Source: Lacihabitans sp. CCS-44
GTDB lineage: Bacteria > Bacteroidota > Bacteroidia > Cytophagales > Spirosomataceae
Length of the DNA: 64,000 nt
NCBI RefSeq assembly: GCF_024343735.1
Contig: NZ_RJUE01000057.1
Location: 62,001 to 126,000 of the forward strand
Reading direction: 5' to 3'
Shown here: positions 10,701-20,427 of the stretch, piece by piece
Layout: every line of letters begins with the position of its first letter
Position numbering within the stretch: the stretch's first letter is position 1
Position numbers and translations under genes: made by a program
Notes under the pieces: generated by a model
The model's database searches: none
Told to the model about the DNA's origin: nothing
What the model saw: the letters and a program-made list of their open reading frames with translations, nothing else

Positions 10701-13700
10701 AAACTTTGGTGCAGTGATGAGAGGAATAACTTTCGATGCTGATTTTGATAACTCTAATATTGAATATTTGGAATTTTGGTTATTAGATCCTTTTTCAGAT
10801 GTTGTTAGGGCAAATCGAAACGAAGCCGTCAGAAATACGACTGGAGGAAAACTTCTTATACAATTGGGAGACATTTCAGAAGATGTGGTTCCAGATAGCA
10901 GATTCAATTTCGAAAATGGAATTAAGGAATCTGCCACTGGTTTGTCGAATCCAGTAAATACAGATTGGGGTTTGGCTCCTCGGACGCAGTTTATTACCGA
11001 TGCATTTGATAATTCCGAAAGCATAAGATTGAAACAAGACGTGGGCTTGGATGGTCTTTCGAATGCCGAAGAGCGTGAATATAAAAACACCAATAGCATC
11101 AACAATAAGGAAGGAATTAAAGGATTTTTAACGACACTTGACGGCAAAAACATCGACCCACAAGCACTAGAAAGCATCAAAAGAGACCCTTCCAAAGATG
11201 ACTTTAACTATTTTCTTGATCCCATTTGGGACGAAACTAATGCGACATTCCTTGAGCGTTTTAAGAATTATTTGGGAATGGAAAATAATGCACCGCCCAT
11301 TAGCACCAACACCACCAACCTGAATAGTTCTTCTAATATCAACCAAGCGTCAACCAATTTAGCGGATAAAGAAGATATCAATCAAGACAATACCATCAAT
11401 CAGGTAGAAGATTACTTCGAATATGAAATTGACCTAAATCCTTCTACAGGTAATACACCAAACTCAGGCGTTCTTTCAAAAAACAATTACATTGTAGATC
11501 AAGTAACGACCAACGGAGCTACTTGGTATTTGCACAGAATTCCGATCAGAAAACCAACCAGAAGTTTTCCTGTTGGAAAAGAAGGCTTCAAATCTATCAG
11601 ATTTGTTAGAATGGTGACCACAGAATGGGAACAACCCGTTGTACTTAGATTTGCATCTTTACAGTTGGTTTCGAATCAATATAGGGTATATGCCAACAGT
11701 TTGACTGATAAAAGTGCATTTGAAGTACCTCAGGATAGCTCTAGCACTGCAGTTTTTAAAACCTCATCAGTTAACGTCGAAGAAAATGGATGTCCGCTCG
11801 ATGGGGATTGTAATATAAAACCGGGTACAACTCCGTATGTAGTACCTCCAGGATTCATCAGAGACAGAGACTTCACTACGCAAATACTTACTCAAATGAA
11901 CGAGCAATCCTTGAGTATGTCGGTAGAAGACTTGAAGGGTGGTGAGGCCAGAGCGGTATTTAAAAACACTAAATTAGACTTGAACATGTACAAACGCATA
12001 AAAATGTTTGTACATACCCAAAACAAGGATAATCAAGACGGAATCGCAAGTGTTTTTGTAAGAATTGGAACAGACTTGAAAAGCAACTATTATGAAATTG
12101 AAATTCCAAATTTAAAAACCACTGTAAACGGTTCTCAAGATGTATTTTCTATTTGGCCCAAAGAAAACGAACTGGATATTCCCTTGGATATGCTTCGAAA
12201 CTTAAAGCTAGAGCGAAATAGAAACATGTTCTCGATGAACCAAAAATATGGCGGAGATAAATTAATTGACGTTTTAGGAACGGCTTCAGGAGCGAGTGGA
12301 GATAACAATATTGAAGAGAGCATTGTAAGAAAATACAAAATAAGTGTTGTTGGAAATCCCGATTTTAGCAATGTGCTGACCATGATGATTGGTGTTAAAA
12401 ACAACGATACCATCAACAAATTCATAGGAAGAGAATTCACCGTTTGGTGTGATGAGCTTAGAGCGTTTGGATTTGACCAAGAAAATGGTGAGGCAGGGAT
12501 TTTCTCAGCAGATATTAAACTAGCAGATGTAGGAACATTAATGCTAAACGGAAACTTCAAAAATTATGGTTTTGGTGGAGTGCAAGATAGAATATCTACT
12601 CGTTCTCGTGAGGTTTCCAAAGGATTTGGCATAGCATCAAATATTGCCATAGATAAGTTTTTCCCGATGAAATGGGGATTGAGCATTCCATTTTTTGCCA
12701 ATTACGACCATCAAATAGTTACCCCAACTTTCAATCCACTGGACCCAGACATTAGATTAGAGGACGCTCTGCTTAATAGAAGTATTTTTCAAGAAAACCT
12801 TAGCAGAGAAATCGTAGAGGAAGATGCTGTTACGAAAGGTTTTAACTTTACGAACGTAAGAAAAACCAAAACAAAAACTGATAGAAAAGACCACTTTTAT
12901 GATGTGGAGAACTTCACAGTTTCGTATGCTCAAAATCGCATAGAGAGACGAAGCATTTTATTGGATCAGAACTTGCAGACACAAACAAGGGCCGCCTTGA
13001 GTTACCAATATTCGCCAAAGGGCTTTACTTGGGAACCTTTCAAAAAAGCCAAAAATTTTGATAGGCCAATTCTCAAAAACTTAAAAGAGTTTAACCTTTC
13101 GCCTATTCCTAATTTGATAGCCTTCAGAGGTGATTATGATAAGAGTTATTTCTTGACGCAATATAGAAACGCCAAACTTGAGACCTCAGACATTTCGCCA
13201 AACATTATCAAATATTTCTTGGGAAACAGATATTATGATGCCCAATGGAATCTAACCAAATCAATAGTATTCTCTTACAATGCTCAAATGACTTCCATTC
13301 AAGACGATGTGGATTCAATAGGCACTGAAGAAATCAAGTTTTTCCAAGGCCTAAAAACTTTGGGTAGAGCAAAGAATTATAACCAAAAAATGCAAGCAAC
13401 TTATCGCTTGCCACTGGACAAATTCTTCCTTTTAGATTGGATGAAAGCCGATTCAAGATTTAACAATAACTTTGGCTATACGGCTGGTTCGTTTAAAATT
13501 GAAGATGAAAATGGTGATGCTTTTGGCAATATGCTAGAAAACGGTAGAGAAATTGCCATAAACGGACAGGTAGATTTAGTAAAGCTTTATAACAAAATAA
13601 GATTTCTAAAAGCCGCCAACACGCCTGCCCCACCAAAACAAAGATTTACCAGAGCACCTGGGGATGACGAAGAAATTAAACTTCAGTCGACCAGCGTAAC

Positions 13701-15153
13701 TAAAAGTGTTACTCGACTTCTGATGACTTTAAGAGGAATAAATTTTGACTTTGCTTTGTTTGAAACGACCTTATTGCCTGGATTTTTGCCTACTCCAAAA
13801 TTGTTTGGATTGGACAACAACAATGAATTTGCTCCAGGTATTGAATTTGTGATGGGAAGTCAAAATAGAAACATACACAAAATAGCAGCCCAAAAAGATT
13901 GGCTTTCGAAGAGCATAGTTCAAAACAATCCATTCACGCAAACTCGCGGAGTGAAGTTTAACTTCGGAACAAGACTTGAACCATTCAAAGGCTTAACCAT
14001 GCAAATTAAGGGCAATTTAACACGTGGTGATAGTTATCAAGAAATGTACCGACCAGAAACCGTAGGCGGAGGATTTAATACCTTGAACCCTGTAAGAAAT
14101 GGCAATTTTAGTATGTCATTTTGGTCATTTAAAACGGGCTTTCAAAAAATGAGTAATGATTCGGCGAGTTTGTACCAATACCAAATATTTGACGATATGG
14201 TGGCCAACCGCCAAAAAGTAGTGGATAGGTTGAATAGTATAAATACAAACAGTGAAGGGGTACTAGAAGGTAAATATGACCTAAATTCTCAGGATGTTCT
14301 GATTCCTGCTTTTTTCTCAGCATATTCAGGTCAATCTTTGGATAAAATTTTTGCCAAATCCATCAAGAAAGGTGGCAAGACTTTCAATCCATTTTTATCA
14401 TTCCCGATGCCCAACTGGCGGTTGGACTATCAGGGTTTAGAGAAGCTACCAGGTTTCAAAAAAGTGTTCAACTCTATTACCCTCAGTCACCAATATTCGT
14501 CAACTTACAGCGTTGGGAATTTTACTTCTTCGCTTGAATATGGCTCTCAATTGCTCAACTTAGCCATCAGAGATTATCCTTTAGGCGATAAAACTATTGA
14601 GAATTATACAAGTATCCCAATGATGAATAATAATACACCACTATTTGCACCAGCATTTATCATGAGTACAATTACCATGGAAGAGAAATTCTCGCCCGTT
14701 ATTGGTGTCCAATTCACTACCAAAAAGAACTTCACTGGATCGTTTAACTGGAATAAAGAGCGTAGGGCAGCATTAAATTTATCTAACGCTCAGGTAGCTG
14801 AATACAATAGCCGTGATTTCGTTTTTGGAGTAGGTTTCAAACGTAACAACGTGAAGCTTCCGTTTAGAGGTAGAGACGGAAACTTGGTCGTTTTGAAGAA
14901 CGACTTGAATTTCAGAATGGATGTAACAAGCAGAGATTTGAAAGTACTTCAAAGAAGATTGGATGGTGATGTTGTTCCTATTCAAGGTAATTATAACCTT
15001 CAAATAAGACCACAGCTACAATACCAAATCAACAAAAAGATAAACATGGGCATGTATTGGGAAAGACTGGTTAACACGCCATTCACATCCTTATCTTATG
15101 AAAGAACTTCATCCATATTCGGTATGAATGCGAGGTTTAATTTAAGTGATTAA
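7717..15153 (+). CDS. sprA: Cell-surface protein SprA, type IX secretion translocon
   Basis: A giant outer-membrane protein of 2478 residues from the ATG at 7717; a TTG five codons upstream (7702) is also in frame, but the ATG begins the signal peptide (HLKIPYKLVLLTLLSFAFSAKAQ region) and is preferred. SprA of Flavobacterium johnsoniae is about 2400 residues and forms the very large barrel through which type IX substrates cross the outer membrane. The family shows in the Asn/Arg/Phe-rich barrel strands along the whole length and in segments such as MIDDFEFARN, NRSQLIPGVQNLMG and GNFKNYGFGGVQDRIS. It is single-copy, follows ruvA, and ends at a strong terminator. Together with gldF it implies secretion and possibly gliding. 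Confidence 0.95.
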   Translation: MHLKIPYKLVLLTLLSFAFSAKAQLTVTDSLASKKTNNYLNTWKDTYLNRFNYKLSPLLTISPDSLKTKVLYNSEKNNFSIDEKLSNSVNVKIPQSLTFNEYSSIQNAMLRQSIIRDIERAQDGNTSTSGKRINPLLEKNPIMDRIFGDKVPEFKPNGYVSVDLRAGTQFTNNPMTPLALRRQPIFDWDQQIAINFNNLFGGGQNNNPNAEDFENSNTQNPNSSPRLQDLTNILRKAGQTKEKMNILGNFDTKSSFGMENKFKLNFKNEPEDILQKVELGNISMPNRSQLIPGVQNLMGVKLGMKFGKLDVTTVFAQQNSRTESIIINGGSQSRGFELRCDNYDENRHFFLSHFFRDQFEKSLKNLPMVTSGVRITRIEVYVTNRTNNVSSMRNLVGLSDLAEKNPYRTDIVIPNNSIPAADNKSNNLFTGLVNNESFRRIDNSGNILSGMGLKNGEDFELLRGAKKLTDREFEIQPELGYISLLSPLRNDEILSVAYEYTYQGRAYKVGELTEDYVSRKEDEVIILKMLKSSTIRNRLNNPMWNLMMKNVYSLAQGQIKKEGFQLRIVYKDDQTGMDTPNLKEGKNFANVPLIEALRLDKLNFNNDPKKDGNFDYVENVTINEKYGRIIFPVLEPFGSHISKLFEGEPDLQKKYVFEELYKKTLMDAQQVSLKNKFFISGSVQSGGSEISLPLGASGASVRVYAGGNELKQGVDYTVDTQQGTIIITNQSILSSGRQIRIDYEKPDIFQAQIRRLFGMRFDYTVSRYLRIGGTVLSLKENTPGFITRTAIGNEPVNNTMWGLDMNLKRDFMGLTKMLDALPGIQTKEPSTIILNAEFAQLRPGVNNKKVKGNSMIDDFEFARNINDLSRQPTKWRLASTPDAILKTNPDFPKNQYAYNYNRAKISAYTVDMSAYISQGFGSNSIIPEELKNEANGNIYTKGFQIQDIFPGRSRQVFAQQLPSAIFDLSYFPSEPGMYNYNPNLNPQGKLPDPKKNFGAVMRGITFDADFDNSNIEYLEFWLLDPFSDVVRANRNEAVRNTTGGKLLIQLGDISEDVVPDSRFNFENGIKESATGLSNPVNTDWGLAPRTQFITDAFDNSESIRLKQDVGLDGLSNAEEREYKNTNSINNKEGIKGFLTTLDGKNIDPQALESIKRDPSKDDFNYFLDPIWDETNATFLERFKNYLGMENNAPPISTNTTNLNSSSNINQASTNLADKEDINQDNTINQVEDYFEYEIDLNPSTGNTPNSGVLSKNNYIVDQVTTNGATWYLHRIPIRKPTRSFPVGKEGFKSIRFVRMVTTEWEQPVVLRFASLQLVSNQYRVYANSLTDKSAFEVPQDSSSTAVFKTSSVNVEENGCPLDGDCNIKPGTTPYVVPPGFIRDRDFTTQILTQMNEQSLSMSVEDLKGGEARAVFKNTKLDLNMYKRIKMFVHTQNKDNQDGIASVFVRIGTDLKSNYYEIEIPNLKTTVNGSQDVFSIWPKENELDIPLDMLRNLKLERNRNMFSMNQKYGGDKLIDVLGTASGASGDNNIEESIVRKYKISVVGNPDFSNVLTMMIGVKNNDTINKFIGREFTVWCDELRAFGFDQENGEAGIFSADIKLADVGTLMLNGNFKNYGFGGVQDRISTRSREVSKGFGIASNIAIDKFFPMKWGLSIPFFANYDHQIVTPTFNPLDPDIRLEDALLNRSIFQENLSREIVEEDAVTKGFNFTNVRKTKTKTDRKDHFYDVENFTVSYAQNRIERRSILLDQNLQTQTRAALSYQYSPKGFTWEPFKKAKNFDRPILKNLKEFNLSPIPNLIAFRGDYDKSYFLTQYRNAKLETSDISPNIIKYFLGNRYYDAQWNLTKSIVFSYNAQMTSIQDDVDSIGTEEIKFFQGLKTLGRAKNYNQKMQATYRLPLDKFFLLDWMKADSRFNNNFGYTAGSFKIEDENGDAFGNMLENGREIAINGQVDLVKLYNKIRFLKAANTPAPPKQRFTRAPGDDEEIKLQSTSVTKSVTRLLMTLRGINFDFALFETTLLPGFLPTPKLFGLDNNNEFAPGIEFVMGSQNRNIHKIAAQKDWLSKSIVQNNPFTQTRGVKFNFGTRLEPFKGLTMQIKGNLTRGDSYQEMYRPETVGGGFNTLNPVRNGNFSMSFWSFKTGFQKMSNDSASLYQYQIFDDMVANRQKVVDRLNSINTNSEGVLEGKYDLNSQDVLIPAFFSAYSGQSLDKIFAKSIKKGGKTFNPFLSFPMPNWRLDYQGLEKLPGFKKVFNSITLSHQYSSTYSVGNFTSSLEYGSQLLNLAIRDYPLGDKTIENYTSIPMMNNNTPLFAPAFIMSTITMEEKFSPVIGVQFTTKKNFTGSFNWNKERRAALNLSNAQVAEYNSRDFVFGVGFKRNNVKLPFRGRDGNLVVLKNDLNFRMDVTSRDLKVLQRRLDGDVVPIQGNYNLQIRPQLQYQINKKINMGMYWERLVNTPFTSLSYERTSSIFGMNARFNLSD

Positions 15154-15189
15154 GGTTTTTCCAGCTTCAGCACTAATCCTTTAAAACTA

Positions 15190-15228
15190 AAGAAGCTCCT
15201 CAAGCAAATGCCTGAGGAGCTTCTTTTT
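15190..15228 (+). terminator. Strong bidirectional terminator between sprA and the TolB-like gene
   Basis: A perfect 13-bp stem AAGAAGCTCCTCA/TGAGGAGCTTCTT with a 10-nt loop, followed by a T-run on the plus strand and an A-rich tract on the other side. It lies in the gap between two convergent genes and so can serve both. Confidence 0.9.
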
Positions 15229-15245
15229 ATATCGAAAACCCGATA

Positions 15246-16283
15246 TCAATCTACCCAATCTGCAATAAAAAGATTGGTATCTCTCGTACCGCCATTGTCT
15301 CTATTCGAGCTAAAAATAAGCTTTTTACCATCATAAGAAAACATTGGAAAGGCATTGAAATTACTTTCTGTGGTGATTTTTTGAAGATTTGTACCATCCG
15401 CATTTATAACATATAACTGAAAATCATATCCTCTTTGCGAATGGTGATTCGAAGCAAAAATAATCTTATCGCCTTTTGGTGTAAAATACGGAGCCCAATT
15501 GGCTTTTCCCAAATTCGTAATCTGTTTTAAATCCGAGCCATCCACATTACACGTAAAAATCTCCATATTGGTGGGTGCCACCAAATTCTTTTTTAAGTTC
15601 TCTTTATATTCCTCTCTTTCTGCCTCACTGCTAAATCTCGAAGCTCTAAAAACCAATTTCTTGCTATCTGGGGAAAAGAATGCACCACCGTCATAACCCA
15701 ACTCATGTGTGATTTGACGAACATTCTTGCCGTCAATATCCATAATGTACAAATCCAAGTCTCCGTTTCTTGTACTGGTAAAAACTATGCTTTTGCCATC
15801 GGGTGAAATGGTGGCTTCGGCATCATAACCTGGTGTATTTGTCAGTTGCTTTTTTATTTTACCTTTCAAATCAGCTACATAGATATCAAAAGTTTCATAG
15901 ACTGCCCAAAGGTACTTTTTGCCCATATCAGGCGGCATAGGACAAGCATGTCCGCCCGCTTCATGGGTACTGGCATAAACCACGCTTTTGCCATTTGGCA
16001 TAAAAAAACTACAGGTCGTTCTTCCCAATCCCGTGCTTATCAAGTTCGGCTTCTCGGTTTTAGTGTCTTTTTTTACATCTAAATAAAAGATTTGGTCACA
16101 TTCTAAGCCCCACTGTTTATTGTCAGACTGAAAACTGATGTATTTGTCATTTCTACTGAAATACGCCTCGGCATTGTTGCCGCCAAAAGTCAATTGCCTA
16201 ACATTTTTTAAGTGTTTTTCGTCAACACCTTGTGCCCAAAGATTATAAGAAATCAATGTCAGCAAGAAAACTAAACGGTTCAT
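15246..16283 (-). CDS. TolB-like beta-propeller protein (PD40 repeats), periplasmic
   Basis: 345 residues with a signal peptide (MNRLVFLLTLISYNLWAQG). The rest is a series of WD40-like PD40 repeats with the signature xISPDGKxIVFTSxRxGxxxLYxMxxDG: SPDGKSIVFTSTRNGDLDLY, SPDSKKLVFRASR, TPKGDKIIFASNHH and SYDGKKLIFSSNRDNGG. This gives a six-bladed propeller like the C-terminal part of TolB, without the TolB N-terminal domain. Such proteins probably act as periplasmic binding scaffolds; no enzymatic motif is seen. Transcribed toward sprA and sharing its terminator. Confidence 0.82.
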   Translation of the reverse strand: MNRLVFLLTLISYNLWAQGVDEKHLKNVRQLTFGGNNAEAYFSRNDKYISFQSDNKQWGLECDQIFYLDVKKDTKTEKPNLISTGLGRTTCSFFMPNGKSVVYASTHEAGGHACPMPPDMGKKYLWAVYETFDIYVADLKGKIKKQLTNTPGYDAEATISPDGKSIVFTSTRNGDLDLYIMDIDGKNVRQITHELGYDGGAFFSPDSKKLVFRASRFSSEAEREEYKENLKKNLVAPTNMEIFTCNVDGSDLKQITNLGKANWAPYFTPKGDKIIFASNHHSQRGYDFQLYVINADGTNLQKITTESNFNAFPMFSYDGKKLIFSSNRDNGGTRDTNLFIADWVD

Positions 16284-16314
16284 ATTAAGTAAATTAAATT
16301 ATTTTTTATTGTTG

Positions 16315-16379
16315 TTGAAGTTTATGAGGACACAACCTTTGGCCGACTTGAAGTTTGTGGGACACAAACTTTGTTCGAC
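16315..16379. repeat. Two tandem imperfect 33-bp repeats with a palindrome
   Basis: Copies at 16315-16347 and 16348-16379 share the pattern TTGAAGTTTRTG, GACACAA, CTTT and CGAC. The second contains a perfect 9-bp inverted repeat AAGTTTGTG/CACAAACTT with a 3-nt loop (16351-16371). It lies between miaE and the TolB-like gene, both on the minus strand, so it could form an mRNA hairpin after miaE. There is no T-run, so it is not a classic terminator. Confidence 0.6.
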
Positions 16380-16384
16380 AAATA

Positions 16385-16987
16385 TCAATGAAATCTATCT
16401 TCTCTAACTTCTAAATTCTTCATAATTTCGGCCTCCTGAATCAATAATTCTTCCCACCTAACTCTTACTTTTTCTTTTGGATTATATTGCTCAGCAATTT
16501 CTATGAAATTCCTATAGTGAAGTGCCTCTGCAATCATCAATTCATGGTAAAACTTACTCAGTGTTTGGTCTGAGATATGTTCAGAAAGAAGCTTAAAACG
16601 TTCAGCACTACGTGCTTCTATCAATGCAAATACCAAAGTATCCTCCATTAATTGGTCGTATCTCGAACCACCACCTCGTTTGCACTTATCCAATTGGATA
16701 ACATATTCATCTTTCCGCTTGTTGGTGAGCTGAATATTTCTTTTCTTCATTTCTTTCAAAACAGCTTGGAAATGTCCCCATTCTTCTGTCACAACGGGTG
16801 AAAGTGTATCTACGAGAAATTCACAGTCAGGATATTTTACGATTAAAGTAATGCATTTTGTGGCCGCTTTTTGTTCGCAAAATGCATGGTCTATCAAAAT
16901 ATCTGCGATATTCATTTCAGCAATATTTACCCATCTTGGATCTGAGGGCAATTTTAGGCCAAGCGTTGTCAACTGGTTATTTTCCAA
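16385..16987 (-). CDS. miaE: tRNA-(ms2io6A)-hydroxylase MiaE
   Basis: 200 residues, ferritin-like di-iron hydroxylase that hydroxylates the isopentenyl group of the hypermodified A37 in tRNAs. Iron ligands are visible as Glu/His pairs: the helix with DHAFCEQKA, TEEWGHFQAV, LIEARSAERF and MIAEALHYRNF. The N-terminus LGLKLPSDPRWVN is also typical. It overlaps the RND exporter gene upstream by 11 bp, so the two are co-transcribed; a functional link between them is not evident. Confidence 0.92.
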   Translation of the reverse strand: MENNQLTTLGLKLPSDPRWVNIAEMNIADILIDHAFCEQKAATKCITLIVKYPDCEFLVDTLSPVVTEEWGHFQAVLKEMKKRNIQLTNKRKDEYVIQLDKCKRGGGSRYDQLMEDTLVFALIEARSAERFKLLSEHISDQTLSKFYHELMIAEALHYRNFIEIAEQYNPKEKVRVRWEELLIQEAEIMKNLEVREDRFH

Positions 16988-19355
16988 TATTTTTCAATTG
17001 TTTTAAACTCTGCCTTTTGTCCAAAGTCATTAAAAAACACGGGAGCAAAATCAGATTAGAAATCATGCCAATTAAAAGCGTTATAGATACCAACAATCCT
17101 AAGAACACGGTTCCTTTAAAACCCGAAGCTACAAAGATACCAAAGCCGAAAAATAATATGATGGCAGTGTAGAACATACTTATTCCCGTGAATTTTATTG
17201 TTTCTGATACAGCCTTCGATATAGTTTTACCATTTAAAATTTCTTCTTTGTATTTGGTTAAAAAATAGATGGTACCGTCGCTAGCTATTCCAAAAGCTAT
17301 ACTGAAAATAAGTGTAGTGGATGGCTTTAACGGAATGCCAAAATAACCCATAATTCCTGCAGTAATAATCAGCGGAATGATACTTGGTATTGTAGAAATC
17401 ATGACAGTTCGGAAGTTTAAAAACTGAGAGGCCATAACCATAGAAACTAATATGATAGCCAAAAGTGTGCTTTCTCCTAGATTGCCCAACAAATAATCAT
17501 TGCCTTTTGTAAAAACCACACCATTTCCAGTAAGTTTTACTATAACCTGCTGTTCATTTGGCTTCCATTGATTGATTTCTTTATCAAAATTGAAAATAGT
17601 ATCAGCTTTCGCTTGCAAGGCAGTAAACATCTCTCGCATTCTAACAGTCCCAACATCAGCACTTTGAAAACTTACTCTTGTTTTTTGTTTTTTAGCATCC
17701 AAAAATGCCGTGAGCATGTTTTCTCCCTTTCCAGTTCCTTTCACATATTCAGCCATTTTTTGTAATTCTAAAGCCGGAGGAAGTACAAAATACTTTGGAT
17801 CACCGCCTCTATAGCCTTGATATACAAACTTTAAGCCTTCTACTATCGAGAGCGGTTTTGTAAACTCTGGATACTTGGCAAACTCTCTTTGTAAAAGTTT
17901 TATTTGTGTTAATATAGCTGGATTGAAAACTCCGTTATCTTCTTTGGTATCAATCATTACTTCAAAAGGCACAATCCCTTTAAAATTTTTCTCTACAAAC
18001 TTTAAATCGGCAAAAATTGGATCTTTTTCTGGCAAATCGTCCACAACAAAGCCAATTGCTTTGATTTTAGTAGCTCCATAAACAGAAACTAAAACGATGG
18101 CTGCTACTACCCAATAAGTAACAGTTCTTCTGCTATGGACGAAAAAATCTATTTTTTTCAGAATATTCGAAATGGCTTTGTTCTCTAAATGCCTTACATG
18201 CTTAGGTTTAGGATCAGCCACGTAACTAAAGATAGTAGGAATCAGAATCAAAGAAATGGCCCATGTAGCTATCACAGCAATTGCTGCGACCAAACCAAAT
18301 TCAAGCAATAATGGACTCCCTGTGAAATAAAATACAAAAAAGCCGATAAATGTAGTAACGTTTGCTATGAAAGTGGTTTTGCCTATTTTCTCGATCGAAA
18401 TAAACAAAGCCTCTCGTTTATTTCCAATCCTTAGGTATTCCTCTTGATATTTATTAATCAAGAAAATGGAATTAGGAATACCGATAACGATAATCAGTGG
18501 CGGTATCATGCCGGTTAGAATCGAAATTTTATAGCCAAAAAGAGCTATTAAACCTACAGACCAAATAACCGCAATGATGATTACAGAAATAGAATAAAAT
18601 ACAACTCTGACAGACTTGAAAAAAAGATAAAGAATAAGTGTGGTTACTAAAAAGGCTAAACCCATAAACAAACTCAACTCTTCTCTAACCTTAGACATGA
18701 AGTTGGTTCGAATAAAGGGCATACCCGAAAAATGTATGTCGATGTTATTCTTTTCACCAAAAGCCTCAGCCTCAGTTTCCACAAGCTTACTAAGCGAAAT
18801 TCTATCTTTGCTATTTAGTTTGGTTTGATCAAAAGTAACCGCCATTATGTGTGCATTTCCTTGATAAACCAATCCTTCATAAAACGGTAAACTAGAAATT
18901 TTACTTTTTAAGGAATCTAATTCAACTTGCGTAGAAGGCTTTGTGGTAAGAAGCGGTCTAAATTCAAACTTTTTCTCTGTTTCATTTTTTTGAATTTCGG
19001 CCAAACTGGCTACCGAAAGTACATTTTTTATGCCCTCAATTTTCTTAATTTTTTGGGTCAAATCATACCAATCACCAAAAACTTCTAATTCATAAATTTT
19101 TTCTGATTCTATGGCAATAACCATTACGTTTCCGTCTTCGCCAAATTGTTTCTTGAAGTCCTCATAAACCTTAAAACTATCGTCGTTTTGTGGTAAAATT
19201 TTAGGGAGTTCATAAGAAAGCTCCAAACCTGCAATTTGATATCCCATAAAAACAGTTATCAAACCAATCAAGCTTAAAAATTTTAGGCGATGATTTAAAA
19301 TGAGTCCAGCCACACTTTTCCAAAACCCAGAAAACAAATTATTCAGAAAGGACAT
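16977..19355 (-). CDS. RND/MMPL-superfamily exporter
   Basis: 792 residues with the internal duplication of RND proteins. Each half has one TM helix, a large periplasmic domain, then five TM helices (first helix about 24-42, second block about 228-375, third about 412-430, fourth block about 640-770). The paired motifs TGMIPPLIIVIGIPNSIFLINKY and SIAFGIASDGTIYFLTKY are the equivalent TM4 regions. Its size and lack of TolC/adaptor neighbours fit the stand-alone MMPL/HpnN-like exporters that move lipids or hydrophobic compounds, rather than tripartite drug pumps. The substrate is unknown. It overlaps miaE by 11 bp. Confidence 0.85.
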   Translation of the reverse strand: MSFLNNLFSGFWKSVAGLILNHRLKFLSLIGLITVFMGYQIAGLELSYELPKILPQNDDSFKVYEDFKKQFGEDGNVMVIAIESEKIYELEVFGDWYDLTQKIKKIEGIKNVLSVASLAEIQKNETEKKFEFRPLLTTKPSTQVELDSLKSKISSLPFYEGLVYQGNAHIMAVTFDQTKLNSKDRISLSKLVETEAEAFGEKNNIDIHFSGMPFIRTNFMSKVREELSLFMGLAFLVTTLILYLFFKSVRVVFYSISVIIIAVIWSVGLIALFGYKISILTGMIPPLIIVIGIPNSIFLINKYQEEYLRIGNKREALFISIEKIGKTTFIANVTTFIGFFVFYFTGSPLLLEFGLVAAIAVIATWAISLILIPTIFSYVADPKPKHVRHLENKAISNILKKIDFFVHSRRTVTYWVVAAIVLVSVYGATKIKAIGFVVDDLPEKDPIFADLKFVEKNFKGIVPFEVMIDTKEDNGVFNPAILTQIKLLQREFAKYPEFTKPLSIVEGLKFVYQGYRGGDPKYFVLPPALELQKMAEYVKGTGKGENMLTAFLDAKKQKTRVSFQSADVGTVRMREMFTALQAKADTIFNFDKEINQWKPNEQQVIVKLTGNGVVFTKGNDYLLGNLGESTLLAIILVSMVMASQFLNFRTVMISTIPSIIPLIITAGIMGYFGIPLKPSTTLIFSIAFGIASDGTIYFLTKYKEEILNGKTISKAVSETIKFTGISMFYTAIILFFGFGIFVASGFKGTVFLGLLVSITLLIGMISNLILLPCFLMTLDKRQSLKQLKNIGK

Positions 19356-19437
19356 ATATAATTATAATTGAAACGTTTGTACAAAAATACGGATTTAAGT
19401 TTGTGTGAGGAAATATTTAGGCCAGATTACGAGCTTT

Positions 19438-20427
19438 CTATCCCAAATTAAGCAAATCAAAGATCTGCTTAGCCGCATCTAGCGGACTTAAACTTTTGGA
19501 AGTAACTAAGCTTTCAAACTTTTCAATATTTGATTTTAACAACTCATTTTTTTGTAAATGATTTTGAATCATATTAAGTAGGCTTCTGCTCATCCAATTT
19601 AAATTTTGCAAATTCCGGTTTTCAGCAAAAGAACCATTTTCCTTCACGTGAGTCTCATATTTTATCACAAAATCCCAAATCTGATCAAATCCTACACTAT
19701 TTAATGCCGAGCAATTTAATATTTCTACCGTCGGCCTAAATTCCCTTGCAGGGAAAAGATGCAAAGCATGATTAAAATTCCCAATTAACTTACTTAAAAC
19801 TTGACTATCAATCTGGTCTGATTTGTTAATAACCACCAAATCAATCATTTCCATAATGCCTCTCTTGATACCTTGAAGGTAATCTCCGGCACCAGCAATA
19901 GTCAGAAACATCAACATATCTGTCATTTCTTTGACAGCAGTTTCTGATTGTCCAACACCCACTGTTTCTACAATAATAAAATCATAACCCGCGGCTTCGC
20001 AAAGTAAAATACTCTCCAATGTGCTTTGAGCAACCCCACCCAACTCAAATCCAGCTGGACTAGGACGTATAAATACGTCTTTTTTACCAACCAGTTTTTC
20101 CATCCGAGTTTTATCACCCAAAATGCTTCCGCCACTGACTTTACTGCTTGGGTCTATGGCCAGAATTGCTACCTTTTTACCTTGACTAAGAAGAAAATCC
20201 CCAAATCCGTCAATAAATGTGCTTTTACCAACTCCCGGAGCACCCGTAATTCCCATTCTAAAGCTATTGCCCGAATACGGTAAGATTTCGTTTACCAATG
20301 AAAGTGCATTGGGCCTATCTTTTACAGACTGGCTCTCTACCAATGTAATAGCTCTGCCCAGAACAGCCTTATCCGACGCCAAAACGCCATCCTTGAGTTC
20401 TTGGGTAGATAGTCTATTTTTTAGCAT
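19438..20427 (-). CDS. meaB: Methylmalonyl-CoA mutase-associated GTPase MeaB (ArgK)
   Basis: 329 residues, a G3E-family P-loop GTPase. The Walker A motif GAPGVGKSTF is at about 60-69, followed by AILAIDPSSKVSGGSILGDKTRM, the switch region IVETVGVGQSE and the base-specificity motif NKSD. MeaB gates and protects adenosylcobalamin-dependent methylmalonyl-CoA mutase by GTP hydrolysis. The mutase genes are not in this window. Start codon shares one base with the yjjX stop (TGATG), so translation is coupled. Confidence 0.93.
   Translation of the reverse strand: MLKNRLSTQELKDGVLASDKAVLGRAITLVESQSVKDRPNALSLVNEILPYSGNSFRMGITGAPGVGKSTFIDGFGDFLLSQGKKVAILAIDPSSKVSGGSILGDKTRMEKLVGKKDVFIRPSPAGFELGGVAQSTLESILLCEAAGYDFIIVETVGVGQSETAVKEMTDMLMFLTIAGAGDYLQGIKRGIMEMIDLVVINKSDQIDSQVLSKLIGNFNHALHLFPAREFRPTVEILNCSALNSVGFDQIWDFVIKYETHVKENGSFAENRNLQNLNWMSRSLLNMIQNHLQKNELLKSNIEKFESLVTSKSLSPLDAAKQIFDLLNLG

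Noticed and set aside
10674-11195. 173-codon minus-strand frame within sprA (and other frames inside sprA)
   Set aside because: Shadow frames in a long gene; the plus-strand frame is continuous for 2478 codons with SprA features.
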